Positions 40,927 to 49,894 of a stretch of DNA of 64,000 bases are shown here, in pieces. A program made the position numbers and the translations under genes. The stretch's first letter is position 1. The number at the start of each line of letters is the position of its first letter. The notes below the pieces were generated by a model. It did no database searches. It had not been told where the DNA came from and saw only the letters and a list, made by a program, of their open reading frames with translations. This DNA comes from PXAH01 sp964605645 (GTDB taxonomy: Bacteria > Omnitrophota > Gorgyraeia > Duberdicusellales > 4484-171), in assembly GCA_964605645.1 (NCBI GenBank), contig CAZSDJ010000002.1:19800-83799 (forward strand). Reading direction: 5' to 3'.

Positions 40927-43900
40927 ATGCAAATTCAATATCCTCAAATTACAATAGTTGAAGCATCAGCAGGATCGGGGAAGACTTATGCTTTGGCTAA
41001 ACGCTTTTTGCAATTGTTGATTAACAGACAATCTCCTTCCCCCGATTACTTGCGAACAATTTTAGCCATCACTTTTACTAATAAAGCTGCTTATGAAATG
41101 AAAGAAAGAATTTTAGAGATTTTAAAAAATATTGCTTTAGATTCGTTTTCTGATCAATCCCAAAAAAAAGATGTTTTAGATAGCTTGACGGTAGATTATA
41201 ATTTTGCCCGCAAGCAAGCACACCTATTAATTGAAAAAATTATTCACAATTATAGTTATTTCGGGATTAAAACTATAGATAGTTTTATCAATTCTTTATT
41301 ATTGGGTTGTCCTCTTCATATTGGGCGCTCAGCGTCATTTACGATTAAAAGAAATTATAAAGAATATCTTTTATATGCGCTTGATACCTTAATTGATAAA
41401 TCATTATCGAGTCAAGAATTAAAAAAGGATTTTAATGAATTTTTAAGCCATTATCTTTTTGTTGAAAACAGGGGCAGTTGGTTTCCGAAAGATAAAATAT
41501 TAGATTTAATGATAACTCTTTTTGAATTGGTTAATCGTTATGGCAAAGATTTTTCTAAATATAAAACTAGTACTGATTTATTGTTTAATCAAAAAAGGTA
41601 TTTATATAAAAAAATAAAAGAACTAGTTGATGTTTTTCCTTCCGGCTTGAACAAAAGGAGTAAAGACTCTTTTATTAAGTTTATTGAGCAAAATGGCTGC
41701 CAATTCGAAATAGCTAATTTACCCAACAGTTTAGCTAAAGCCGGCCCTCCCCTCAATAAAGATAAATTTGCGAATAAAGATTTTTTGAAAAAATGGCATT
41801 CAATTCATAAACAAGTAGAAAATTTAATAGAAACAGAAGCAGAAACTTCTTATAATTCTTATATCGGATTATTTAATGAAGTGGAAGATGTTTTTGAAAT
41901 TTTTGCAGAAAAAGAAGATATTTTATTTTTAAGTCAGCTCAATCATCAAGCCCGTTTTCTTTTTAGTAAGCAAGGTATAACCGTAGCCGAACTTTATTAT
42001 CGGTTGGCCACGCGATTCCAACATTATTTGATTGATGAATTTCAAGATACAAGCCAACTGCAATGGGATAATTTAGAAGAAATGATCTCTGAAGGCCTAG
42101 CTTCGGGAGGGACGCTTTTTTATGTTGGTGATAAAAAACAGGCAATTTACCGCTTTCGCGGCGGGCAAAGCCAGCTTTTTTATGAAATCAAGAGAAAGCT
42201 TGAACCTTACCAATCGGCTACATTATTATTAAAAAAAAATTGGCGCAGTCAAAAAGAAATAGTTGAGTTTAATAATTTTATTTTTTCTCAACAAAATTTA
42301 AAAAGTTTCTTGGAAAGATCAAAAATTTCTAAAGAAGTTAGTAATAGAAAGTATCTTCAGGAAATTAGGGATAATTTTAAAAATGGCGAACAAACCTATA
42401 CAAAAGGCAATAAGGATGGATTTGTATTTATTGAAAAATTAAATGAATCCGACAAGGCAGAACGGGACAAAATAGTCAGGGATAAAGTTGTTAATTTAAT
42501 TAAAGATTTAAAAAAGCGTTTTAGTTTGGGAGACATTGCGTTATTAACCAGAGACAATCGAGAAGTAGAACTTTTAACCGGATGGTTGATAGAAGAGGGC
42601 TTTCCGGTTGAATCTGAAAAGACTTTATGTGTGTTGGAGCATCCTCAAATAAAAGAAATAATCAGCCTCCTGCAATTTTTATATTCACCAATTAATGATT
42701 TAAGTTTTGCTTCATTTATCCTAGGAGATATTTTTAGCAAAGAAACAGGGATAAAAAAAGAAAAAATAACTGATTTCCTTTTCAATTTATACCAGAATAA
42801 GAAAAAAGAAAATATAAGCACCTACCGTAAGTTTATAGATGAATTTCCTCAAGTTTGGAATTCCAAATTTGCTTCTTTTTTTAAAACAGTTGGCTTTGTT
42901 TCCCCCTACCAGTTGATAGTTGCTATTTATGAACAATTTAATTTACCGAAAAATTTTCCTAAAGCCCAGGCTTTTTTTAAAAAATTTCTTCAACTTTGTA
43001 AAGACAGCCAAGAAGAAAAGCTTGGCTTGTGGGGATTTTTAACTTATCTTCAGAATCCTGAACCTGATAAACTTTATGTCGAGATAAATGCAAAAAATTC
43101 TTTAAAAATTTTAACTATTCATAAAGCTAAAGGCCTGGAGTTTCCGGTTGTAATCATCCCATTTTTAAAAATTGATATTTCTTCAGAAATTGTCAAGATG
43201 GGGGCCAAATCTCATTTGGAAAAAAAGAGACAAAAGCTGCATCTTTTGAGAATTACAAAAGAATATTCGCGTTATTCAAGCCGCCTCAGAAATATTTATC
43301 AGAATGATTATAAACTGGCCTGCATTGATGAACTTAATAATATTTATGTAGCATTAACTCGGCCCAAATATGAACTTTATGTCTTTATCCCCCGCAAAAG
43401 CGGCAATTCTTTGAATCAAGCTTCCTTTTTAGTAGATCAAGAAAACATAAAAAGAGGAAAAAAAGTTTGCTATCCCCGCTTGGACTCACAGCAAAACATT
43501 AAAAAAATTAAGGCTTCACAATATAGGAATTGGGTTCATTACTTAAATGAAGAATCTTTTTCCGGCCAGTCAGCCAGAAACAGGGAAGAAAAAAAAGAAG
43601 GTATAATTTTACATCAGGCCTTATCTGCTGTCGGAGATTGTTCTAAAAAGAATATTAATATATATCTTGACCAAGCAATGGCTAAAATTAAAAATAATTT
43701 TTTCAGCGAAGATATTAAAAAATACAGAAGAAAAATAAAAGAAATAATTACCAATAAAAATTTAAAGGAGATATTCTTTCCTCTAAAAGCCGGGGTTTAT
43801 TGCGAAAAGGAATTTGTAAATAAAAAGGGAGAAACAAGGAAAATAGATAGAATTATGATTTTTAAAGATAAGATAACAATTGTTGATTATAAAAAAAGCA

Positions 43901-44031
43901 GGAGTCGAAAAATAGAACATCGCAGGCAATTAAAAGATTACAAAGAAGTTGTTCGAGCCATTTATCCGCAAAAAAAAATTCGAGGGGTTATCGTTTATCT
44001 CGCGGAATTAGAAAAAGAATATTTATTTTAA
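40927..44031 (+). CDS. addA: AddA-like UvrD/Rep helicase-nuclease
   Basis: 1034 residues. Superfamily 1 helicase: Walker A EASAGSGKTYALAKRF at about 12-27, FTNKAAYEMKERI (motif Ia), LIDEFQDTS (motif II), VGDKKQAIYRFRGG (motif III), TIHKAKGLEFPVVIIP (motif V) and YVALTRPKYELY (motif VI). The C-terminal PD-(D/E)xK nuclease is seen in RKIDRIMIFKDKITIVDYKKS (ID and DYK) . With the next gene it forms an AddAB-type enzyme that resects DNA ends for RecA. Shorter than Bacillus AddA, with a compact 2B region. Confidence 0.88.
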   Translation: MQIQYPQITIVEASAGSGKTYALAKRFLQLLINRQSPSPDYLRTILAITFTNKAAYEMKERILEILKNIALDSFSDQSQKKDVLDSLTVDYNFARKQAHLLIEKIIHNYSYFGIKTIDSFINSLLLGCPLHIGRSASFTIKRNYKEYLLYALDTLIDKSLSSQELKKDFNEFLSHYLFVENRGSWFPKDKILDLMITLFELVNRYGKDFSKYKTSTDLLFNQKRYLYKKIKELVDVFPSGLNKRSKDSFIKFIEQNGCQFEIANLPNSLAKAGPPLNKDKFANKDFLKKWHSIHKQVENLIETEAETSYNSYIGLFNEVEDVFEIFAEKEDILFLSQLNHQARFLFSKQGITVAELYYRLATRFQHYLIDEFQDTSQLQWDNLEEMISEGLASGGTLFYVGDKKQAIYRFRGGQSQLFYEIKRKLEPYQSATLLLKKNWRSQKEIVEFNNFIFSQQNLKSFLERSKISKEVSNRKYLQEIRDNFKNGEQTYTKGNKDGFVFIEKLNESDKAERDKIVRDKVVNLIKDLKKRFSLGDIALLTRDNREVELLTGWLIEEGFPVESEKTLCVLEHPQIKEIISLLQFLYSPINDLSFASFILGDIFSKETGIKKEKITDFLFNLYQNKKKENISTYRKFIDEFPQVWNSKFASFFKTVGFVSPYQLIVAIYEQFNLPKNFPKAQAFFKKFLQLCKDSQEEKLGLWGFLTYLQNPEPDKLYVEINAKNSLKILTIHKAKGLEFPVVIIPFLKIDISSEIVKMGAKSHLEKKRQKLHLLRITKEYSRYSSRLRNIYQNDYKLACIDELNNIYVALTRPKYELYVFIPRKSGNSLNQASFLVDQENIKRGKKVCYPRLDSQQNIKKIKASQYRNWVHYLNEESFSGQSARNREEKKEGIILHQALSAVGDCSKKNINIYLDQAMAKIKNNFFSEDIKKYRRKIKEIITNKNLKEIFFPLKAGVYCEKEFVNKKGETRKIDRIMIFKDKITIVDYKKSRSRKIEHRRQLKDYKEVVRAIYPQKKIRGVIVYLAELEKEYLF

Positions 44032-44035
44032 TGGT

Positions 44036-46867
44036 ATGGAAAAAGAAAATATAATCACTAATAACTTCGGAGTTGACTCAATTAATTTGATTGCTGATAC
44101 TTTGTATAAAGATTTTTATAAAAATAATAAATCTTTAGAAACGATAGCTTGTGTATTTGGCGGAAAACGTCCGGCGTTATTTTTAAAAGATAAACTTTCC
44201 CAAAAAATTAATAATAGCTTTATCCCCCCTCTTATTTTTTCCATGGATGAATTTATGCAATATCTCATAGCCAAGAATCAAACTATTGCTAAGATTTCTG
44301 ATTTAGAATTATATTATCTTATCTATAGAATCTCTAAAGATAAATTCAATATTTTTGGGAAAAAACAAATAGATTTTTCGGCTTTTTTAAGTTGGGCAAA
44401 AGAAATAACTGCTTTTATTGAACAGCTTGATTTGGAAAAAGTTGCCAATAACTCCTTATTAGATGTTGAAAAAAGTGCAACAATTGGATATGAAATACCG
44501 GACAGTATTAATCATATTTTAAAAAATATTGTTTTAATCAGAAAAGAGTATCATAGTGTTTTACAAAAAAATAATATTTATTCGCGGGGATTGATCTATC
44601 GGGAAGCAGCTAAAAAAATTAAAAAAGAAAAATTAAAGGAATTTGATAAGATATTTTTTGCAGATCTTTTTTATCTGCATCAAACTGAAAAAGAAATAAT
44701 AAGCAAAATAAATCAATTAAATAAAGGCGTTTTTATTTTCGAAGGTTCTCAAAAAAGATGGCCTATCTTAAAAAATAATTCTAAAATTTTTAAAAAACCG
44801 ATAGAGCCTTCTCAGAAGCAATCAAAAGTTAATAGTATTAAGTTTTATCAAGGTTTTGATACTCAATCTCAAGTTTGTTTGGCTAAAGAAATATTAGAAG
44901 AAATAAAAGATAAAAAGAACACTTTAATTGTGCTTCCCAATCCGGAAACCTTAATTCCTTTGTTGTCCGAAGCAGGTATCCAACTTGAAAGTTTTAATTT
45001 ATCTTTGGGTTATCCGTTAAATATGACGTCTTTGGCTGCACTTTTTAATTATTTGTTTGATGCTCATCAAAGTTGTAAAAATAATAATTATTATGCTAAA
45101 GATTACTTAAAAGTATTAAAACACCCTCTAATTAAAAATATATTAATAACAAAAAATTCTTTAGTAACTAGAATTTTATCCCATAAGATTGAAGAAGCAT
45201 TGACAGGAGCTATAAAATCTTCGCTCAAGGGCAATCTTTTCATCTCACTGAAATCAATTGAAGAAGATAAAGATATTTATAAAGAATATAAAAAAACACT
45301 TAACTCAGTTGGTTATGGTATTAATTTGAAAGATTACAAAAGAATAATTACACAAATACATGATTTACTTTTTAATAATTGGCATCAAGCTGACAGCTTT
45401 AAAGTTTTTTCTAAAAAAATTAAATTAATTCTAGATTCACTATCAATTCATTCTTTACTTGATAAGTTTCCCTTTGAGTCTAAAGCCTTAGATGAATTAT
45501 ACAAAATAGAAGAAAGGTTTAGCTCTTTATCGTTTGCAAAAGATAAATTTAGTTTAGGTCAAATTTGGGATATTTTCCGGCAACAATTAGAGTCAAGCCG
45601 TATTTCTTTTATCGGTTCTCCTTTATCCGGAACTCAAATTTTAGGTTTACTTGAGACAAGAGCATTACGTTTTAAAAATGTAATAATTCTTGACTTAAAT
45701 GAAGGAGTATTGCCGAAATTAAAAATCACAGAACCACTTATCCCGAAAGAAATAATGATGGGGTTAGGCTTGCCGTCTTTACAACAAGAAGAAGAAATGC
45801 AAAGGTATCATTTTATGCGTCTTGTCGAATCCGGAGAAAATGTATTTTTAATTTGGGCTAAAAACCAAGCTTTAGAAAAAAGCCGGTTTGTTGAAGATAT
45901 TATCTGGCAGAATCAAAAAAACAAAAGTAAAATTAAATCAGATCAAATATCGCGAATTTCTTTCTCACTTTCTTTCCCTAAAACAAAAATGCCGGTTAAA
46001 AAAAACAATCAAATTGTAAAATTTTTACAAAGTGCTGCTTATTCAGCTTCAAGAATCAATACTTATCTGAATTGCCCCTTACAGTTTTATTATAAATACG
46101 TATTAGGATTGAAGGAAAAAGAAAATCTTTTAGAAGAAGTTAAAGATTCACAAATTGGAAATTTTATTCATCAGCTTCTTTTTGAAGCTTACAGCCAATT
46201 TTTAGGAAAAAGACCAATTTTTAATAAAAAATTTGAGGCTTATTTTAAAGATCTTTTTCATCAGAGGTATGAACAAGAATTGAGCCCGCGCATGCAGTCA
46301 GATTCATTCTTACTCAAAGAGATTATTAAAGCACGGCTCAATAAATTTATAGAACAAGAAAAAGAAAATGCATCAAATATTTTAAAGATTGAGGCTTTAG
46401 AGAAAGAATATACCGATAAATTTAGCCTCGCCGGCCATTTAATAAAATTCAAGTTTATCGTAGACAGGATAGATTTATCTAAAGAAAAGCACCTTTTAAT
46501 TATTGATTATAAAACCGGCGGGAGTGACATAATCCCTGCTAAATTAAAGATTTTACAAAATATGAATCAATCGCGGCAGGAAATCAGGGATAAAATAAAA
46601 TCATTTCAACTTCCCCTTTATTATCATTTTATTCAAAATAAGTTTAAAGAAAAAGAAATTAATGCTTATGTTTATAATCTGCGCAAAGCCGAAAGAAAAC
46701 CTTTTATTTCAGATGCTGATTATAAACAGCGAGAAAAAGTTCTTGACTGTTGCCTGAATGCCCTTAAATTTATATTTAATCAGCTTTTTGATGTGAATAT
46801 ACCTTTTGCAGCAAATCCGGATTCAAGAAGGTGCCGGTATTGTCCGTTTTCTAATTTATGTGGATAA
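44036..46867 (+). CDS. addB: AddB-like nuclease subunit with a Fe-S cluster motif
   Basis: 943 residues. The N-terminal part is a degenerate helicase without a Walker lysine pattern (FGGKRPALFLKDKL). NEGVLPK and SASRINTYLNCPLQFYYKYV are typical of AddB. The C-terminal nuclease has FIVDRIDL and LLIIDYKTGG. Cysteines in NCPLQ and in CRYCPFSNLC give the four-Cys pattern of the AddB iron-sulphur cluster. Starts 4 nt after the addA stop. The order addA-addB is reversed relative to Bacillus (addB-addA). Confidence 0.87.
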   Translation: MEKENIITNNFGVDSINLIADTLYKDFYKNNKSLETIACVFGGKRPALFLKDKLSQKINNSFIPPLIFSMDEFMQYLIAKNQTIAKISDLELYYLIYRISKDKFNIFGKKQIDFSAFLSWAKEITAFIEQLDLEKVANNSLLDVEKSATIGYEIPDSINHILKNIVLIRKEYHSVLQKNNIYSRGLIYREAAKKIKKEKLKEFDKIFFADLFYLHQTEKEIISKINQLNKGVFIFEGSQKRWPILKNNSKIFKKPIEPSQKQSKVNSIKFYQGFDTQSQVCLAKEILEEIKDKKNTLIVLPNPETLIPLLSEAGIQLESFNLSLGYPLNMTSLAALFNYLFDAHQSCKNNNYYAKDYLKVLKHPLIKNILITKNSLVTRILSHKIEEALTGAIKSSLKGNLFISLKSIEEDKDIYKEYKKTLNSVGYGINLKDYKRIITQIHDLLFNNWHQADSFKVFSKKIKLILDSLSIHSLLDKFPFESKALDELYKIEERFSSLSFAKDKFSLGQIWDIFRQQLESSRISFIGSPLSGTQILGLLETRALRFKNVIILDLNEGVLPKLKITEPLIPKEIMMGLGLPSLQQEEEMQRYHFMRLVESGENVFLIWAKNQALEKSRFVEDIIWQNQKNKSKIKSDQISRISFSLSFPKTKMPVKKNNQIVKFLQSAAYSASRINTYLNCPLQFYYKYVLGLKEKENLLEEVKDSQIGNFIHQLLFEAYSQFLGKRPIFNKKFEAYFKDLFHQRYEQELSPRMQSDSFLLKEIIKARLNKFIEQEKENASNILKIEALEKEYTDKFSLAGHLIKFKFIVDRIDLSKEKHLLIIDYKTGGSDIIPAKLKILQNMNQSRQEIRDKIKSFQLPLYYHFIQNKFKEKEINAYVYNLRKAERKPFISDADYKQREKVLDCCLNALKFIFNQLFDVNIPFAANPDSRRCRYCPFSNLCG

Positions 46868-46874
46868 TGGAAAT

Positions 46875-47930
46875 ATGAAAAAAGCAAAAATAATCGCAAC
46901 TTTAGGGCCGGCTAGCCGGGCGAAAGAGAAGATAGCTGAAATGGCGAAATTTGGCATGGAGCTGGCCCGTCTTAATTTTTCTCATGGCTCACGATTGTCA
47001 CATCTAAAAAAAATAAAAGTTATTTCCCAAATCAATTGCAACAGAAAAAAGAAGATAAAAATAATGCAGGATTTAGAAGGTTATCGAATTAGAATTGGGC
47101 GATTAAATCAAAAAAAAGTCTCCTTAAAACAAAATTCAATAGTTTATCTTAGCCAAGAGGATATTATCGGGGATCAAAACCAAATCCCTTTTGATTATCG
47201 AGGGTCATTGTCCGGGATAAAAAAAGATAATGCGATCTACATTGATGACGGCAGGATTGTGCTGAAGATAAAAAGTATTGGCAAAAGAAAAATTAAAACC
47301 AAAGTTATTAGAGGAGGAGAAGTTTTCCAGCGAAAAGGGGTAAACATTGTAGGGGCAAAACTTGATTTCAAACCTTTAACTGACAAAGATAAAAGAGATT
47401 TAATGTCTGTTGGCGGTTATCGAATCGATTATATTGCTCAATCTTTTGTCAGAAATAGAAAAGATATTTTAATTTTAAAACAGTTTCTCAGAGATCAAAA
47501 AATATTTTCTTTGCCAAACCAAAAAGAACCGAAGATATTTGCTAAAATTGAAAGCCTGCAAGCACTGAAAAATATTGATGAATTAATAGAAGAAGCTGAT
47601 GGGATTATTGTTGCCAGGGGCGATTTAGGGATATGCCTGCCGATTTATAAAGTACCGCTTGAGCAGAAGAAGATACTTGCGAAAACTAAAAAATTAAATA
47701 AACCTTCTGTGGTTGCAACCCAGATGTTAGAGAGCATGACCGAAAATTTTTTGCCTACCCGAGCTGAAGTTTCTGATGTGGCTAATGCTATTTTAGACGG
47801 AACTGATTTTGTTCTTTTTTCCGGAGAAACTGCTATTGGGAAATATCCGGTGGAAGTTGTAAAGATGGCTCAAAAAATAATTGAATATACAACTAAAAAT
47901 AAAAAAGAAATCGAAGTTACAAAAAAATAA
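46875..47930 (+). CDS. pyk: Pyruvate kinase, short form lacking the C-terminal domain
   Basis: Makes pyruvate and ATP from PEP. KIIATLGPASR at the start, RLNFSHGS, IFAKIESLQAL with the catalytic Lys, GIIVARGDLGICLP, ATQMLESM and FSGETAIGKYPVE are canonical. The protein stops at about 351 residues, just after the barrel, whereas most bacterial enzymes are about 470 and carry a C-terminal allosteric domain. A compact regulator-free enzyme is likely. ATG 46875 lies 8 nt after the addB stop; an in-frame start inside addB is unlikely. Confidence 0.9.
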   Translation: MKKAKIIATLGPASRAKEKIAEMAKFGMELARLNFSHGSRLSHLKKIKVISQINCNRKKKIKIMQDLEGYRIRIGRLNQKKVSLKQNSIVYLSQEDIIGDQNQIPFDYRGSLSGIKKDNAIYIDDGRIVLKIKSIGKRKIKTKVIRGGEVFQRKGVNIVGAKLDFKPLTDKDKRDLMSVGGYRIDYIAQSFVRNRKDILILKQFLRDQKIFSLPNQKEPKIFAKIESLQALKNIDELIEEADGIIVARGDLGICLPIYKVPLEQKKILAKTKKLNKPSVVATQMLESMTENFLPTRAEVSDVANAILDGTDFVLFSGETAIGKYPVEVVKMAQKIIEYTTKNKKEIEVTKK

Positions 47931-47942
47931 AAGGAAAAATAT

Positions 47943-48593
47943 ATGAAAATATTAATTACAGCCGGCTCAACTTGGGCAAAAATTGATCAGGTCAGAATTC
48001 TTACCAATCGTTTCAGCGGCAAAACCGGCCTGTATTTAGCAAAGCAATTAACAAAAAAAGGGCATCAGGTTACTTTAATTATTAATCCTCACTCAATAGG
48101 AAAAATTAATAACTTAAAAACTTTTTCTTTTTATTATTTTCAGGAATTTAAAAAGAGATTAGAAACTATTTTAAAAAATAAGAAATTTGATGTAATTATC
48201 CATATGGCAGCTGTGAGTGATTATTTACCGCGAGTTTCAAAACAGGATAAAATTCCCTCAAGTAAAAAAGATTTAAATATTTCTTTAGTCCCGGCACCGA
48301 AAATAATTAAACAAATTCGTAAATTAGCTAAAGAATCAATATTAATTCAATTTAAATTAGAAGTGAGAAAAGAAGGGATTATTAAAAAGGCCTATTTGAG
48401 TATGAAAAAAAATGGTTCAGACTATGTAGTAGCTAATGCCTTGGAAGAATTAAAAAATGGCTACAGAGCAGTTTTAATTGATCCAGACAAAAACACAACT
48501 TGGATTAACTCAAAAGACGATTTAGCCAACAAAATCAATAAAGTTCTTCAAGGAACCTTACTGACACACCCGGTGTGTAAGAAAAAGGAATAA
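47943..48593 (+). CDS. coaB: Phosphopantothenoylcysteine synthetase (CoaB, stand-alone)
   Basis: Ligates cysteine to 4'-phosphopantothenate in coenzyme A synthesis. ILITAGSTWAKIDQVR, LTNRFSGKTG and MAAVSDYLP are the CoaB motifs. In most bacteria CoaC and CoaB form one CoaC-CoaB protein. Here CoaB is separate, comes first, and is parted from coaC by a RAYT transposase gene. The last residues (LLTHPVCKKKE) are encoded by the REP-like palindrome at 48558, so the native C-terminus seems to have been replaced. Confidence 0.9.
   Translation: MKILITAGSTWAKIDQVRILTNRFSGKTGLYLAKQLTKKGHQVTLIINPHSIGKINNLKTFSFYYFQEFKKRLETILKNKKFDVIIHMAAVSDYLPRVSKQDKIPSSKKDLNISLVPAPKIIKQIRKLAKESILIQFKLEVRKEGIIKKAYLSMKKNGSDYVVANALEELKNGYRAVLIDPDKNTTWINSKDDLANKINKVLQGTLLTHPVCKKKE
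48558..48581. repeat. REP-like palindrome, left copy flanking the RAYT gene
   Basis: 24 bp identical to 49265-49288. The core ACACACC-C-GGTGTGT is a palindrome with a single central base. Lies inside the 3' end of coaB. Confidence 0.88.
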
Positions 48594-48600
48594 ACATATT

Positions 48601-49260
48601 ATGCCGTCGAGAAAGGTATCTCTAGAAACTGGAAAAGTTTATCATATTTTTTCGAAAAGTATTGCTGGCTTTAAAATATTTCGAAACGATTCTGAATATG
48701 CTAGAATGAAAAGCCTTGTGAAATATTATAATATAGCAAATCCGCCTTGGAAGTTTGCACTTTTTCTTGAGATAAAAAATAAAGATAAAGTTTACAATTT
48801 ATTGGGGATAGAAAAAGATAAATTAGTTAATATAATTTCTTATTGTTTTATGCCTACTCATATTCATTTGGTTTTAAAAGGATTAAAATCTCAAGCTATT
48901 TCAACTTTTATGAGAAAAATTCTTAACAGTTATGCCAAATTTTTCAATAATAAAACCAAAAGAAAAGGTCCTTTGTGGCAATCTCGTTTTAAAAATATCC
49001 TTGTTGAAACTGATGAACAACTTATCCATTTAACTAGATACATACATTTAAACCCGACTACAGCTTATTTAGCTGATAAACCGGAGGATTGGAAATTTTC
49101 TTCTTATAGGGAATTTTTAAATAACATAGAAGATAAGGAAAAAATTTGTAATTTCTCAGATACTCTAGATACGAACCCTAAAAATTATAAAAATTTTGTA
49201 AATTCTCAAATTGATTATCAAAAAGAATTATCTAGGTTGAAAAAGCTCTGGATAGAATAA
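48601..49260 (+). CDS. REP-associated tyrosine transposase (RAYT, Y1 family)
   Basis: 219 residues of the IS200/IS605-like Y1 transposase fold. The HUH motif is in MPTHIHLVLKG, the likely nucleophile Tyr in ILNSYAKFFN. The RAYT C-terminal signature is GPLWQSRFK ... RYIHLNPTTAYL ... WKFSSYREF. RAYTs move or maintain REP palindromes. Here identical 24-bp palindromes lie on both sides. The gene is full length with an ATG, so it may be active. It is inserted between coaB and coaC. Confidence 0.9.
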   Translation: MPSRKVSLETGKVYHIFSKSIAGFKIFRNDSEYARMKSLVKYYNIANPPWKFALFLEIKNKDKVYNLLGIEKDKLVNIISYCFMPTHIHLVLKGLKSQAISTFMRKILNSYAKFFNNKTKRKGPLWQSRFKNILVETDEQLIHLTRYIHLNPTTAYLADKPEDWKFSSYREFLNNIEDKEKICNFSDTLDTNPKNYKNFVNSQIDYQKELSRLKKLWIE

Positions 49261-49264
49261 GCTT

Positions 49265-49288
49265 TTACTGACACACCCGGTGTGTAAG
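49265..49288. repeat. REP-like palindrome, right copy flanking the RAYT gene
   Basis: Identical to 48558-48581, in the same orientation; begins 5 bp after the RAYT stop. Confidence 0.88.
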
Positions 49289-49337
49289 TAAGGTTAGGGT
49301 TTACAGAGGGGATAGGAGGTATTAGAATAAGGTTGTT

Positions 49338-49889
49338 ATGAAAAAAGAAAAAGCAAATATACTAATTGGGGTGTGTGGGGGGATAGCTGCTTATAAGGTT
49401 TGTCAGCTGATAAGGTTGTTTGTCAAAAATGATTATGCCGTGAAGGCGGTAATGACTGAAGCTGCTTGTCAATTTATAAGGCCCCTTCTGTTTAAAGAAT
49501 TGACCGGTAATCCGGTTTATTTAGATATGTTTTCTGATCATGTTCAGAGTACCCAACATATAAAATTATCCAAGTGGGCTGATTTAACAATCCTGGCACC
49601 ACTTTCGGCAAATACCTTATCGAAAATAGCTTCTGGTATTTGTGATAATTTATTAACCACAGTTGTTTGTGCCCTTAATCCTGATACACCGGTTTTGCTT
49701 TGCCCGTCTATGAATGAACAGATGTGGCGTAATTCGATAATTCAGAAAAATTTATCTTCTCTAAAAAAGATTAGAAATTATACAATCCTTCCTCCGGAAA
49801 AAGGGGAGTTAGCTTGCAAGACAGTGGGAACAGGTAGAATGCCGGCGGCAACAAAAATTTATAAAAAATCTTTAACTCTTCTTAGGTAA
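49338..49889 (+). CDS. coaC: Phosphopantothenoylcysteine decarboxylase (CoaC, stand-alone)
   Basis: FMN-dependent decarboxylase of coenzyme A synthesis, 183 residues. GVCGGIAAYKVCQLIR binds FMN, the active His is in TQHIKLSKWAD, LAPLSANTLSKIA and the PSMNEQMW motif follow, and the Cys-containing flap is GELACKTVGTGRMP. A GGAGG site lies upstream. It would be fused to CoaB in most bacteria; here the two are split and swapped in order around the RAYT gene. Confidence 0.93.
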   Translation: MKKEKANILIGVCGGIAAYKVCQLIRLFVKNDYAVKAVMTEAACQFIRPLLFKELTGNPVYLDMFSDHVQSTQHIKLSKWADLTILAPLSANTLSKIASGICDNLLTTVVCALNPDTPVLLCPSMNEQMWRNSIIQKNLSSLKKIRNYTILPPEKGELACKTVGTGRMPAATKIYKKSLTLLR

Positions 49890-49894
49890 AGTTT

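Larger units (their letters stand above)
48558..49288 (+). mobile_element. RAYT gene with flanking REP-like palindromes
   Basis: A 731-bp unit bounded by identical 24-bp repeats around one transposase gene. The direct orientation of the two palindromes and the tight fit (20 bp before the ATG, 5 bp after the stop) suggest a minimal REP-RAYT module. Confidence 0.75.
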
